Below are positions 44,780 through 52,888 of a stretch of 64,000 bases of DNA, in pieces. Made by a program: the position numbers and the translations under genes. Source of the DNA: Thalassobius sp. Cn5-15 (GTDB lineage: Bacteria; Pseudomonadota; Alphaproteobacteria; Rhodobacterales; Rhodobacteraceae); contig NZ_JAKRGF010000002.1 in the NCBI RefSeq assembly GCF_022347685.1, forward strand, positions 372,001-436,000, in the 5' to 3' direction. Numbering within the stretch: position 1 is the first letter of the stretch; each line of letters opens with the position of its first letter. The notes under the pieces are model-generated. The model was given only the letters and a program-made list of their open reading frames with translations, did no database searches and was not told the DNA's origin.

Positions 44780-46099
44780 CTAGTCGCCTCGTTTGCGACG
44801 GAGATTTTCGAAATACTCCATCCGCTTTTTCAGATCGCGTTCAAAACCGCGTTCAACTGGTTGATAAAACGGCTGACGCTCCATCGTTTCCGGGAAGTAG
44901 TTCTGGCCGGAAAACCCATCCTCGGCGTCATGGTCATAGGCATAACCTGCACCATAACCCTGATCCTTCATCATTTGCGTGGGGGCATTCAGGATATGTT
45001 TCGGCGGCGGTTCTGATCCGTGTTTTTTGGCCGCGCGACGCGCCGCCTTGTAGGCCATATAACCGGCGTTGGTTTTTGGTGCCAGCGCCAGATAGATCAC
45101 CGCCTGCGCCAATGCCAGCTCGCCCTCAGGCGAGCCGAGGCGCTCATACGCTTCCCACGCATGCATGCAGATCGCCTGTGCCTGCGGATCAGCCAGCGCG
45201 ATATCTTCGACCGACATGCGCAGCAGGCGGCGGGCCAGATAGCGGGGATCCTCGCCGCCCTCCAGCATACGGGCATACCAATAAAGCGCCGCGTCTGGGT
45301 CTGATCCGCGCACGGATTTATGTAGTGCGGAGATGAGGTTATAATGTTCCTCACCGGATTTGTCGTATTTCGCCGCCCGTTTCATCAGGCGATTTGCCAG
45401 CGCGTCGCGGCCAAGCGGATCAACCACCTTCCACGCGGCCACCTGTTCGATCAGATTAAGCAGCGCCCGACCATCGCCATCGGCCATGTCCAGCAATGCC
45501 TCCCGCGCCCCTGCATCGAGCGGCAGGTCACGGCCCAATTCCGCTTCCGCCCGTGCGGTCAGCCTCTCCAACTCTTCCGTCGACAGGCGTTCCAGCACCA
45601 AGACTTGCGAACGCGACAGAACAGCCGCGTTCAGCTCAAAGCTGGGGTTTTCGGTGGTCGCGCCCACAAGGAGGATGGTGCCATCCTCCATATGCGGCAG
45701 AAAGCCGTCCTGTTGGGCCTTGTTGAAACGGTGGATCTCATCCACGAACAGTAGCGTGCCCTGCCCGTTCTGACGGCGGATTTTCGCGGCCTCAAACACT
45801 TTGCGCAGTTCTGGCACGCCGGTGAAAATCGCGCTGATCTGCACGAAATGCAAATCGGTTTCATCCGCCAACAGCCGCGCAATGGTGGTTTTGCCCACAC
45901 CGGGCGGCCCCCAGAAGATCAGCGAGGACAGGCTGCCAGATCGTAACATGACGCCCAGCGGTGCCTCGTCGCCCAGCACCTGTTGCTGACCGATCACCTC
46001 TGCCAGCGTTTTCGGGCGCAGGCGATCCGCCAGCGGGCGCGGCGCCGTTCCGGTAGCGGTTTCAGCAGATGGGGTGTCAGATGCAAAGAGGTCAGCCAT
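44780..46099 (-). CDS. rarA: replication-associated recombination protein A
   Basis: 439-residue AAA+ ATPase (RarA/MgsA) that acts at stalled replication forks. Walker A GPPGVGKTTIA, Walker B LLFVDEIHRFNKAQQD, sensor ATTENPSFELNAAVLSRS, and the C-terminal tetramerisation part with ALVGFDRN-equivalent DPDAALYWYARMLEGGEDP. It starts 4 bases after the degQ-like gene stop. Confidence 0.96.
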   Translation of the reverse strand: MADLFASDTPSAETATGTAPRPLADRLRPKTLAEVIGQQQVLGDEAPLGVMLRSGSLSSLIFWGPPGVGKTTIARLLADETDLHFVQISAIFTGVPELRKVFEAAKIRRQNGQGTLLFVDEIHRFNKAQQDGFLPHMEDGTILLVGATTENPSFELNAAVLSRSQVLVLERLSTEELERLTARAEAELGRDLPLDAGAREALLDMADGDGRALLNLIEQVAAWKVVDPLGRDALANRLMKRAAKYDKSGEEHYNLISALHKSVRGSDPDAALYWYARMLEGGEDPRYLARRLLRMSVEDIALADPQAQAICMHAWEAYERLGSPEGELALAQAVIYLALAPKTNAGYMAYKAARRAAKKHGSEPPPKHILNAPTQMMKDQGYGAGYAYDHDAEDGFSGQNYFPETMERQPFYQPVERGFERDLKKRMEYFENLRRKRGD

Positions 46100-46102
46100 G
46101 CC

Positions 46103-47497
46103 TCAGTTTCTGAACCGGATCTGCACCCGCTGCAAGCCGCGTTGCACGGTGATCGCCACCCTGCTGCCAAGTTCTGACAGGATTTCGCGCGCCTCTGCCG
46201 GTGTGGTGGCCTGCGTGCCGTTGATGCCCAACAGGATATCGCCCCGTTGCAGGCCGACACGCGCGCCGTAGGGGCCGGTCGCTTCGACAATCACGCCCAT
46301 CGCATCCAGCGGCAGGCCAAACTGGGCAATCACCGCAGGGTTCACATGCGACAGTTCCAACCCCGGCAGAACGTCGGCATCCGACAGAGTGACTGTGTCG
46401 CGCGCGGGCTCTTCCGGTGGCAGGATCAGGTCCACATCCACTTGGCGCGCAACGCCATCACGGTAGTAGGTGACTGCGACACGGCTGCCCATACCGGCAA
46501 CCGACATGCGGTAGATCATTTCCTGCGGGCTGTTCACCTCACCGCCCGACACCATCTGCACTACGTCACCGGGTTGCAGGCCCGCTGCGGCAAAGGGGCT
46601 GGCCGCATGCAGGCCAGAGATCAGGACGCCACCGGGACGGTCCAGCCCCAGCGTTTCGGCGATGGCATTGTCGATGCTTTGCCCGCTCATCCCCGCCCAA
46701 GGGCGGAGGAAGCTGTCGTAGCCCTGACGCGCCTGCGCCACGAACTGTTCGACCAGATCCGCAGGAATGGCAAAGCCCACCCCGTTTGACCCACCAGAGC
46801 GGGTGAGGATCGAGGTGTTCACCCCGATCAGCTGACCATTAATATCAATCAAAGCCCCGCCGGAGTTACCGGGGTTGATTGCCGCGTCGGTCTGAATGAA
46901 ATAGGCCCGCCCTGCCCCCGTGGCCGCGCCAGATCGTGCGAGGCCCGACACAATGCCTGAGCTGACGGTTTGGCCGATGCCAAAAGGGTTGCCGATAGCA
47001 AGTGCCAGCTCACCCACCTCAACCGCGTCGCTGTCGCGCAAGGACAGGAAGGGCATGTCCGGCGCCTCCTCCAGCTTCAGGATGGCCAAATCGCTGGCCT
47101 GGTCCGCCAGCATCACCTTGGCGGCAAATTCGCGGCGGTCCTTCAGCACCACGCGAATATCCGTGGCGCCGCCAACAACATGGTAGTTCGACACCACATA
47201 GCCATCCGCCGACAGAATCACACCCGACCCGAGGGAGTTCTGCACCTCTGGACGCGTTTCGCCAAAATCACGGAAAAACTCGCGAAAGAAGGGATCATTG
47301 CTGAATGGGCTGCTGCGGGTTTGCACCACACGTTTGGCGTAGATGTTGACCACCGCAGGGGCCGCCTGTTTCACCAAAGGCGCAAAGCCGAGCGCAATTT
47401 CTGCCTGCGAGCTGGGCACCTTGGTTTCCGCCACAGCAATGAGCGGCTGCGCCGCAAGGGTCAGGGCAGCGACAATGGGCACGGCGTAACGCAACAT
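46103..47497 (-). CDS. degQ: Do/DegQ-type periplasmic serine protease
   Basis: 464-residue HtrA-family protease with quality-control role in the periplasm. Signal peptide (residues 1-24, cleavage near AVA-E). The triad is His106 in SNYHVVGG, Asp136 in QASDLAIL, Ser212 in NPGNSGGAL. Two PDZ domains follow (VLISGLHAASPFAAAGLQPG and VIVEATGPYGARVGLQRGD). The ATG at 47497 has AGGAGG 8 bases upstream; a TTG just before it is less likely. Confidence 0.94.
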   Translation of the reverse strand: MLRYAVPIVAALTLAAQPLIAVAETKVPSSQAEIALGFAPLVKQAAPAVVNIYAKRVVQTRSSPFSNDPFFREFFRDFGETRPEVQNSLGSGVILSADGYVVSNYHVVGGATDIRVVLKDRREFAAKVMLADQASDLAILKLEEAPDMPFLSLRDSDAVEVGELALAIGNPFGIGQTVSSGIVSGLARSGAATGAGRAYFIQTDAAINPGNSGGALIDINGQLIGVNTSILTRSGGSNGVGFAIPADLVEQFVAQARQGYDSFLRPWAGMSGQSIDNAIAETLGLDRPGGVLISGLHAASPFAAAGLQPGDVVQMVSGGEVNSPQEMIYRMSVAGMGSRVAVTYYRDGVARQVDVDLILPPEEPARDTVTLSDADVLPGLELSHVNPAVIAQFGLPLDAMGVIVEATGPYGARVGLQRGDILLGINGTQATTPAEAREILSELGSRVAITVQRGLQRVQIRFRN

Positions 47498-47593
47498 CAA
47501 AGATCCTCCTTCAGGTCACCGAAGATATGCGGTCGACCCGCCGTAAATGCAAGGCACGCGGCGGGCCGATCCCGATTGCGGCTGATGAAGGGT

Positions 47594-48664
47594 TCAGCCC
47601 GCTTTGCGCAGCGGGCTAGCGCGGCGGATTTCCACTGCCTGTGCCAGACGGCGTAGCATGGTCACCGTGTCTTCCCATCCCAGACAACCATCCGTGATCG
47701 ACTGGCCATAGGTCAGCGGTCCGTCGCCCAAATCCTGACGGCCTGCAACGATATTGCTCTCCATCATCACACCAGTGATGCGGTGATCGCCTGCCTCCAT
47801 CTGGCCAGCGATATCTTCCAGAACCATCGGCTGTTTCATCGGATCCTTGCCGCTGTTGGCGTGGCTGGCGTCGATCATCACATGGGGGCGAATGCCATCC
47901 TGTTCGGCCATACGGCAGGCCGCATCGATCGAGGTGGCATCATAGTTCGTGCCGCCCCCACCGCGCAGAATGATGTGGCAGTCGGGGTTACCGCTGGTCG
48001 CCGCAATCGCCGGACGGCCGTTTTTGGCCAGCGCCATGAAATGATGCGGGTGCGCCGCCGAACGGGCGGCATCAATGGCGATCTGCACATTGCCACGGGT
48101 GCCGTTTTTGAACCCGACAGGACAGCTGAGGCCCGATGCCATTTCGCGGTGGATCTGACTCTCAGTGGTGCGTGCACCGATAGCGGCCCAGCTGACCAGA
48201 TCGGAAATGTACTGCGGCACGGAGGCATCGAGGAATTCCGTCCCCACTGGCAGGCCCAGTTGATTGACGTCCAGCAGCAACTGGCGCGCCACCTCAAGGC
48301 CCGCATCAATGCAGAAAGTACCATCAAGGCCGGGATCATTGATCAGCCCCTTCCAGCCGGAAATCGTGCGCGGTTTTTCAAAGTAGACGCGCATGACAAT
48401 CTCTAGCTGTTCGCCCAATTCGTCGCGCAGAGGGACCAGGCGGCGGGCATAGTCCATCGCCGCCTCTGGGTCATGGATCGAACAGGGGCCAACAACGACA
48501 ATCAGCCGATCATCATGGCCATGCAGCACCTTTTGCACGGCTGTGCGCCCGTCCAAAACGGTGCGGATGGACTGCGCGGTGATTGGCAGTTTGGCGGTCA
48601 GTTCAGCGGGGGTGCGCATTTCCATCATATTGGTGATGCGCAGATTTGCGGTTTCAGATGTCAT
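47594..48664 (-). CDS. aroG: 3-deoxy-7-phosphoheptulonate (DAHP) synthase, class I
   Basis: First enzyme of the shikimate pathway, condensing phosphoenolpyruvate and erythrose 4-phosphate. The 356-residue protein is of the AroAIalpha class: VVVGPCSIHDPEAAMDYA, MRVYFEKPRTISGWKGLIND, SQIHREMASGLSCPVGFKNGT and DASHANSGKDPMKQ. Upstream is a leader ORF rich in Phe, Trp and Tyr and an intrinsic terminator, so synthesis is probably controlled by attenuation in response to aromatic amino acids. No other aro or trp gene is adjacent. Confidence 0.96.
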   Translation of the reverse strand: MTSETANLRITNMMEMRTPAELTAKLPITAQSIRTVLDGRTAVQKVLHGHDDRLIVVVGPCSIHDPEAAMDYARRLVPLRDELGEQLEIVMRVYFEKPRTISGWKGLINDPGLDGTFCIDAGLEVARQLLLDVNQLGLPVGTEFLDASVPQYISDLVSWAAIGARTTESQIHREMASGLSCPVGFKNGTRGNVQIAIDAARSAAHPHHFMALAKNGRPAIAATSGNPDCHIILRGGGGTNYDATSIDAACRMAEQDGIRPHVMIDASHANSGKDPMKQPMVLEDIAGQMEAGDHRITGVMMESNIVAGRQDLGDGPLTYGQSITDGCLGWEDTVTMLRRLAQAVEIRRASPLRKAG

Positions 48665-48721
48665 GGTCGGGTGTCCTAAGATTGAAGAGTGTCTGGGTTA
48701 GGCCCCCCGTCGGCGGATGCG

Positions 48722-48747
48722 AAAAAACCGCCCGTTGGGGGGCGGTT
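48722..48747 (-). promoter_or_regulatory. attenuator terminator of aroG
   Basis: Minus-strand RNA: AACCGCCC (48747-48740), 6-base loop, GGGCGGTT (48733-48726), overlapping a run of six Us (48727-48722). It lies 34 bases after the leader ORF stop and 57 bases before the aroG start. Its 5' arm can instead pair with GGCGGT in the leader ORF (48809-48804), extended to 8 pairs with one bulged A. Confidence 0.85.
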
Positions 48748-48781
48748 CGTCTGGTATCTCTGGTGCGTTTAGAATGTTTCC

Positions 48782-48859
48782 TCAGAACGCGCAGATCCCT
48801 CCGACCGCCGTGTGGCGCGGATAGAAGGAATACCAAAAGAATACGGTCTGATGTGTCAT
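48782..48859 (-). CDS. aromatic leader peptide of aroG
   Basis: 25-codon ORF in the aroG leader. Residues 7-13 read FFWYSFY: six of seven codons are for Phe, Trp or Tyr, the end products of the pathway. The next codons (CCG CGC, 48820-48815) can pair with GGCGG at 48809-48805; ribosomes stalled on the aromatic run would cover the first part and free GGCGGT to pair with the terminator 5' arm. It has no Shine-Dalgarno; the candidate promoter places transcription start at or within a base or so of the ATG, as a leaderless message. Start, spacing and terminator fit classical attenuation. Confidence 0.85.
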   Translation of the reverse strand: MTHQTVFFWYSFYPRHTAVGGICAF

Positions 48860-48866
48860 GGCCAGA

Positions 48867-48895
48867 ACGCTAGCGACGATTCGGGATTCTGTAAA
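48867..48895 (-). promoter_or_regulatory. candidate promoter of the aroG leader
   Basis: Minus strand: -35 TTTACA (48895-48890), 17-base spacer, -10 TAGCGT (48872-48867). Expected start near 48860, next to the leader ATG at 48859. Confidence 0.5.
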
Positions 48896-48920
48896 GGGGG
48901 GGACAATGTCTGTTTTTTAC

Positions 48921-49007
48921 GCACACCGCGTCCGAACCGAGGGGCGAAGCAGAGCGCCCGCCCCGTGAGGCGGTTCGGGCGCTGCCAAGTCAAAGATTTG
49001 GCAATGA
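48921..49007 (+). repeat. dispersed double-hairpin repeat, copy A
   Basis: An 87-base element beginning GCACACCGCG and ending in TTTGGCA. It holds two adjacent stems: AGCGCCCG with CGGGCGCT, then TGCCAAGTC with GATTTGGCA. The element at 60489-60576 aligns along its whole length in the same orientation. It lies between aroG and the DCC-family gene. Confidence 0.75.
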
Positions 49008-49052
49008 CATTCCAGCTATCGGGGCTATCTGATCCGCAAGATAGGAAACAAC

Positions 49053-49451
49053 ATGACCGAAACACCCGAAACCCGCACGCTCTACAATGCAGACTGTCCC
49101 GTCTGTAACGCCGAGATTTGTCATTACGCCGCCTACTCCGATGCGCGCGCGTTGCCCTTGGCCTTTGAGGATTTGAACACCGTCGATCTCACCGATTGGG
49201 GCGTCACATCGGATCAGGCTATGCGGCGGCTGCATGTGCTGCATCAGGGGCAGATCTACGTCGGATTTGATGCCTTTGTGATCCTTTGGGACCAGATGCC
49301 GCGTTACCGTTTTGCCGCGCGCATTGGCCGGCTGCCCCTGATCCGCCCCCTTGCCCGCTGGGGGTATGAGAGGATCGCAGCGCCGTGGCTATATAGGTCT
49401 CATAAAAAGCGCATGGCAAAATGGGCCGCAAAAAATCAGGCTACAAAATAG
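49053..49451 (+). CDS. DCC-family thiol-disulfide oxidoreductase-like protein (DUF393)
   Basis: 132-residue protein of the DCC (DUF393) family. LYNADCPVCNAEICHYA carries the Asp-Cys-Pro-x-Cys motif (about residues 14-18), and RLHVLHQGQIYVGFDAF and APWLYRSHKKR are typical. A thioredoxin-like redox role is suggested for the family but not proven. It converges on the rplQ operon with a shared terminator between. Confidence 0.9.
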   Translation: MTETPETRTLYNADCPVCNAEICHYAAYSDARALPLAFEDLNTVDLTDWGVTSDQAMRRLHVLHQGQIYVGFDAFVILWDQMPRYRFAARIGRLPLIRPLARWGYERIAAPWLYRSHKKRMAKWAAKNQATK

Positions 49452-49482
49452 AAAAACCCCCGCACCATTTCTGATGCGGGGG
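49452..49482 (-). terminator. terminator of the alpha (rplQ) operon
   Basis: CCCCCGCA (49457-49464) pairs with TGCGGGGG (49475-49482); on the minus strand the stem is followed by TTTTT. It lies 29 bases past the rplQ stop. Confidence 0.9.
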
Positions 49483-49510
49483 CAGGTCCGGTCACGAATG
49501 ACCGAGGATC

Positions 49511-49933
49511 TTATTCGTCAACGGCTGCTTCTGCAGCGGCAACGCGTGCTTTGTCAGCAGCGCCTTTGGCGTCGACGTCACGATCAACGAATTCGATGAT
49601 CGCCATCGGCGCCATGTCACCGTAACGGAAGCCGGCCTTCAGGATACGAACGTAGCCGCCCTGACGGTCCTTGTAGCGCGGGCCCAGAACGTCAAACAGT
49701 TTGGTAACGTACTGGTCTTGCTTCAGCTTGGAAGCTGCCTGACGACGGGCGTGCAGATCGCCACGTTTCGCCAGAGTGATCATCTTTTCGATGATCGGGC
49801 GCAGTTCTTTTGCTTTCGGCAGGGTGGTCTTGATCTGTTCATGTTCGATCAGCGAACCGGCCATGTTCGAGAACAGCGCTTTACGGTGTTCATGAGTACG
49901 GTTCAGACGGCGGTAACCACGAGCGTGACGCAT
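49511..49933 (-). CDS. rplQ: 50S ribosomal protein L17
   Basis: 140-residue L17 of the large subunit. Starts [20 protein letters not shown], with [17 protein letters not shown] and the acidic tail usual in alphaproteobacteria. Separated from rpoA by 152 bases that contain a GGGGCGG/CCGCCCC hairpin (50048-50070). Last gene of the alpha operon. Confidence 0.98.
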   Translation of the reverse strand: MRHARGYRRLNRTHEHRKALFSNMAGSLIEHEQIKTTLPKAKELRPIIEKMITLAKRGDLHARRQAASKLKQDQYVTKLFDVLGPRYKDRQGGYVRILKAGFRYGDMAPMAIIEFVDRDVDAKGAADKARVAAAEAAVDE

Positions 49934-50047
49934 TTTCTATCTCCTAAACTTGCGTTTTTGCTTTGTCAGGCCGGCGATGCGTGTCGCTGGCTCACCTTGG
50001 GGTCATGCGACCCGAATAGTCCCCGGCAGCTCCGGGCATGTGTACAC

Positions 50048-50070
50048 GGGGCGGCCCACTGGACCGCCCC
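50048..50070 (-). promoter_or_regulatory. hairpin between rpoA and rplQ
   Basis: GGGGCGG (50048-50054) pairs with CCGCCCC (50064-50070) around a 9-base loop, 16 bases past the rpoA stop. No T-tract follows, so it probably marks processing or attenuated read-through to rplQ rather than full termination. Confidence 0.5.
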
Positions 50071-50085
50071 GGTATTTTAGATGGC

Positions 50086-51102
50086 TTAGAAAGCGTCTTC
50101 GAACTTCTTCGCCAGATCTTCGATGTTGTCCGGCGGCCAGTCCTCGACGTCCATGCCCAGATGCAGCCCCATACCCGACAGCACTTCCTTGATTTCGTTC
50201 AAGGATTTGCGGCCGAAGTTCGGGGTGCGCAGCATTTCCGCTTCGGTTTTCTGGATCAGATCGCCGATATAAACGATGTTGTCGTTCTTCAGGCAGTTGG
50301 CCGAACGTACGGACAGTTCCAGTTCGTCCACTTTCTTCAGCAGCAGCGGGTTGAACTCCAGACCGTCGTCTTCGTCCTGACGGCCAGCCGACTCGGGCTC
50401 TTCGAAGTTTACGAAGATCGACAGCTGATCCTGCAGAATACGCGCCGCATACGCGATGGCATCTTCAGGAGTGATCGAACCGTCGGTTTCAACCTTCATG
50501 GTCAGTTTGTCATAGTCCAGAACCTGACCTTCACGGGTCGGCTGAACGTCATACGAAACCTTTTTGACCGGCGAGTAGATGGCGTCGATCGGCATCAGAC
50601 CGATGGGCGCATCTTCCGGCTTGTTACGGTCCGCAGGAACGTAGCCTTTGCCGGTGTTGACGGTCAGCTCCATGTAGAGGTCTGCACCATCGTCGAGGTG
50701 GCAGATCACATGATCTTTGTTCAGGATTTCGATGCCAGCACTGTCAGAGATGTCACCAGCGGTCACAACTGCCGGACCTTTGGCGTTGATCGACAGGCGC
50801 TTGGGGCCTTCGACTTCCATGCGCAGCGACACGCCTTTGAGGTTCAGAACCACATCGGTTACGTCTTCGCGCACACCAGCAACGCTGGAAAACTCATGCA
50901 GAACGTTGTCGATCTGTACGCTGGTGATGGCCGCGCCTTGCAGCGAGCTCATCAGAACGCGGCGCAGCGCGTTGCCCAAGGTCAGACCAAAACCGCGCTC
51001 CAGCGGTTCAGCAACCAGAGTTGCCTGACGAGTCGGGTCATTGCCCGGCTTTACGTCAAGCTGGGTAGGCTTGATCAATTCTGCCCAGTTCTTATGGATC
51101 AT
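50086..51102 (-). CDS. rpoA: RNA polymerase alpha subunit
   Basis: 338-residue alpha subunit, which nucleates core assembly and contacts UP elements and activators. N-terminal domain starts [16 protein letters not shown] and has [19 protein letters not shown]-type block; C-terminal domain has [20 protein letters not shown]. The ATG at 51102 with GGAGGG upstream is the family start. It lies between rpsK and rplQ as usual. Confidence 0.98.
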   Translation of the reverse strand: MIHKNWAELIKPTQLDVKPGNDPTRQATLVAEPLERGFGLTLGNALRRVLMSSLQGAAITSVQIDNVLHEFSSVAGVREDVTDVVLNLKGVSLRMEVEGPKRLSINAKGPAVVTAGDISDSAGIEILNKDHVICHLDDGADLYMELTVNTGKGYVPADRNKPEDAPIGLMPIDAIYSPVKKVSYDVQPTREGQVLDYDKLTMKVETDGSITPEDAIAYAARILQDQLSIFVNFEEPESAGRQDEDDGLEFNPLLLKKVDELELSVRSANCLKNDNIVYIGDLIQKTEAEMLRTPNFGRKSLNEIKEVLSGMGLHLGMDVEDWPPDNIEDLAKKFEDAF

Positions 51103-51213
51103 GCGTCCCTCCATTCCTGTTCTGTCTCCATGTCCCAAAGACAGAACGCCCGAGGCTTCAAAATGACATACTGGGGCCGTGTCGGTGACACAGCCCCAGT
51201 CTTAAAAGCTGGA

Positions 51214-51606
51214 TTAGACCCGGCGGCGTTTCGGCGGGCGGCAGCCGTTGTGTGCGATCGGGGTTACATCACGGATCGAGGTGATGTTGAAACCGATTGC
51301 GGCCAGTGCGCGCAGTGCCGATTCACGGCCCGAACCGGGGCCCTGAACTTCAACTTCCAGAGTCTTAACACCGTGTTCCTGAGCTTTCTTGCCCGCGTCC
51401 TCTGCAGCCATCTGAGCGGCGTAAGGAGTCGATTTACGCGAACCTTTGAAACCCATGGTACCGGCAGACGACCACGAGATCGCGTTGCCCTGTACGTCCG
51501 AGATCAGGATCTTGGTGTTGTTGAAGCTGGAGTTAACGTGTGCAACGCCAGCTGCGATGTTCTTGGAGACCTTTTTCTTGCCCCCACGACGGGTATCACG
51601 TGCCAT
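51214..51606 (-). CDS. rpsK: 30S ribosomal protein S11
   Basis: 130-residue S11, with [20 protein letters not shown] and [19 protein letters not shown] at the C-terminus. GGGAGG lies 9 bases upstream of the ATG. Between rpsM and rpoA in the alpha operon. Confidence 0.98.
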   Translation of the reverse strand: MARDTRRGGKKKVSKNIAAGVAHVNSSFNNTKILISDVQGNAISWSSAGTMGFKGSRKSTPYAAQMAAEDAGKKAQEHGVKTLEVEVQGPGSGRESALRALAAIGFNITSIRDVTPIAHNGCRPPKRRRV

Positions 51607-51621
51607 TGGTAGCTACCTCCC

Positions 51622-51990
51622 TTACTTCTTCTTACCGGCGATCGGTTTTGCCGGGCCCTTACGGGTACGAGCGTTGGTGTGGGTACGCTGACCGCGAACC
51701 GGCAGGCTACGACGGTGGCGCAGGCCACGGTAGCAACCCAGGTCCATCAGGCGCTTGATGTTCATGGTCACTTCACGACGCAGGTCACCTTCAACGGTGT
51801 AGTTGGCGTCGATGTGCTCACGGATGGCCAGCACTTCGGCGTCGGACAGTTCGTTGACGCGACGGGTGAAGTCGATTTTTACAGCTTCGCAGATTGCTTC
51901 GGCCGAGGTCTGGCCAATGCCAGTGATGTAGGTGAGGGCGATCGGGACCCGTTTAGAGGTCGGGATGTTAACGCCGGCGATACGTGCCAC
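51622..51990 (-). CDS. rpsM: 30S ribosomal protein S13
   Basis: 122-residue S13 at the head of the small subunit. [20 protein letters not shown] is at the N-terminus and [20 protein letters not shown] near the C-terminus. The start codon is GTG at 51990 with AAAGGAAA upstream. It is the first gene of a separately promoted alpha operon: 320 bases and a terminator separate it from adk. Confidence 0.98.
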   Translation of the reverse strand: MARIAGVNIPTSKRVPIALTYITGIGQTSAEAICEAVKIDFTRRVNELSDAEVLAIREHIDANYTVEGDLRREVTMNIKRLMDLGCYRGLRHRRSLPVRGQRTHTNARTRKGPAKPIAGKKK

Positions 51991-52146
51991 GTGTCACTTT
52001 CCTTTTCAGTTGCGGTTCCGTAGTTCCAGAACCTTTTTTCACAACGTAAGCCCGGCGTGTTTTCACCGGGCCTTTGCTGATCTAGGTGGTCTGCGCAGGT
52101 GCCTAAAAGACGGCGCAAAAATTCGATTCCCCATAGGGGATGGCCG

Positions 52147-52175
52147 TAGGTAGGAGGAATTCTGCCAAAGGTCAA
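52147..52175 (-). promoter_or_regulatory. candidate promoter of rpsM-rpsK-rpoA-rplQ
   Basis: Minus strand: -35 TTGACC (52175-52170), 17-base spacer, -10 TACCTA (52152-52147), about 150 bases before rpsM. Confidence 0.6.
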
Positions 52176-52260
52176 CCCAGCTTGTGCATACGCACGGTTT
52201 TGCCTGTCAGAAAATCAACACTTCCCTTGCGGCAAGCCTTTAGAGGCTCTCTTTAGACGT

Positions 52261-52291
52261 AAAAAAACCCGACCGCAAAGCCGGGTTTTTT
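52261..52291 (-). terminator. terminator after adk
   Basis: AAAAAACCCG (52262-52271) pairs with CGGGTTTTTT (52282-52291). On the minus strand the stem is followed by seven Us. It lies 19 bases past the adk stop and separates it from rpsM. Confidence 0.9.
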
Positions 52292-52309
52292 ATTCAGTCA
52301 GCCGTCCGA

Positions 52310-52888
52310 TCAGGCGTCCAGCACCTTGGCGATGTCTGCGGACACGGTGTCGATGTCGTTCAGACCATCTACCGCAGTCGACAGGCCTTTGGCATAGTAG
52401 TAACCGATCAGCGGCGCGGTCTTTTTGTAGTATTCGACCAGACGGAAACGCACGCTTTCCTCATTGTCGTCAGCACGCGCCTCTTTACCAGCAGCAACCG
52501 CTTCGGCAGCGCGGTTCACGATCCGCGCAACCAGCGTTTCATCGTCAACCTGCATTTCAACAACCGCAGCAAGGGTTTCACCCTGCTCTTCCAGCAGCTC
52601 CGCCAATGCATCCGCCTGCGGCAGGGTACGGGGGAAGCCGTCAAAGATGAAACCACCCTTTTTGTCGCCCTGCAGCTTTTCGCGGATCAGGCCGATCACG
52701 ATGTCATCGGTCACCAGACCACCGCGATCCATCACCTCGGCCACAACCTTGCCCATTTCAGTGCCGCTGGAGCGCGCTTCACGCAGCATGTCACCAGTGG
52801 ACAGCTGGATCATGTTACGCTCTTCCACGAGTTTCGCGGCCTGAGTTCCTTTGCCCGCGCCGGGCGGTCCAAGCAGAATAATGTTCAT
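52310..52888 (-). CDS. adk: adenylate kinase
   Basis: 192-residue adenylate kinase, interconverting ATP + AMP and 2 ADP. P-loop [19 protein letters not shown] site [24 protein letters not shown] and, instead of a long zinc-type lid, the short lid form (residues about 130-140, [18 protein letters not shown]). The start overlaps the secY stop (ATGA), as expected in the spc operon. Confidence 0.97.
   Translation of the reverse strand: MNIILLGPPGAGKGTQAAKLVEERNMIQLSTGDMLREARSSGTEMGKVVAEVMDRGGLVTDDIVIGLIREKLQGDKKGGFIFDGFPRTLPQADALAELLEEQGETLAAVVEMQVDDETLVARIVNRAAEAVAAGKEARADDNEESVRFRLVEYYKKTAPLIGYYYAKGLSTAVDGLNDIDTVSADIAKVLDA

Larger units (their letters stand above)
51991..52309. other. rpsM leader and adk downstream region
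   Basis: 319 bases without a gene. It holds the adk terminator, a promoter candidate for rpsM and a leader hairpin (GCCCGG at 52050-52055 with CCGGGC at 52066-52071) lying about 60 bases before the rpsM start. The hairpin could be a site for ribosomal-protein feedback, but this cannot be shown from sequence. Confidence 0.6.

Noticed and set aside
48654-48836. 60-codon minus-strand frame overlapping the aroG leader
   Set aside because: It is in a different frame from the aromatic leader ORF, runs through the terminator hairpin and has no ribosome-binding site or protein-like features.
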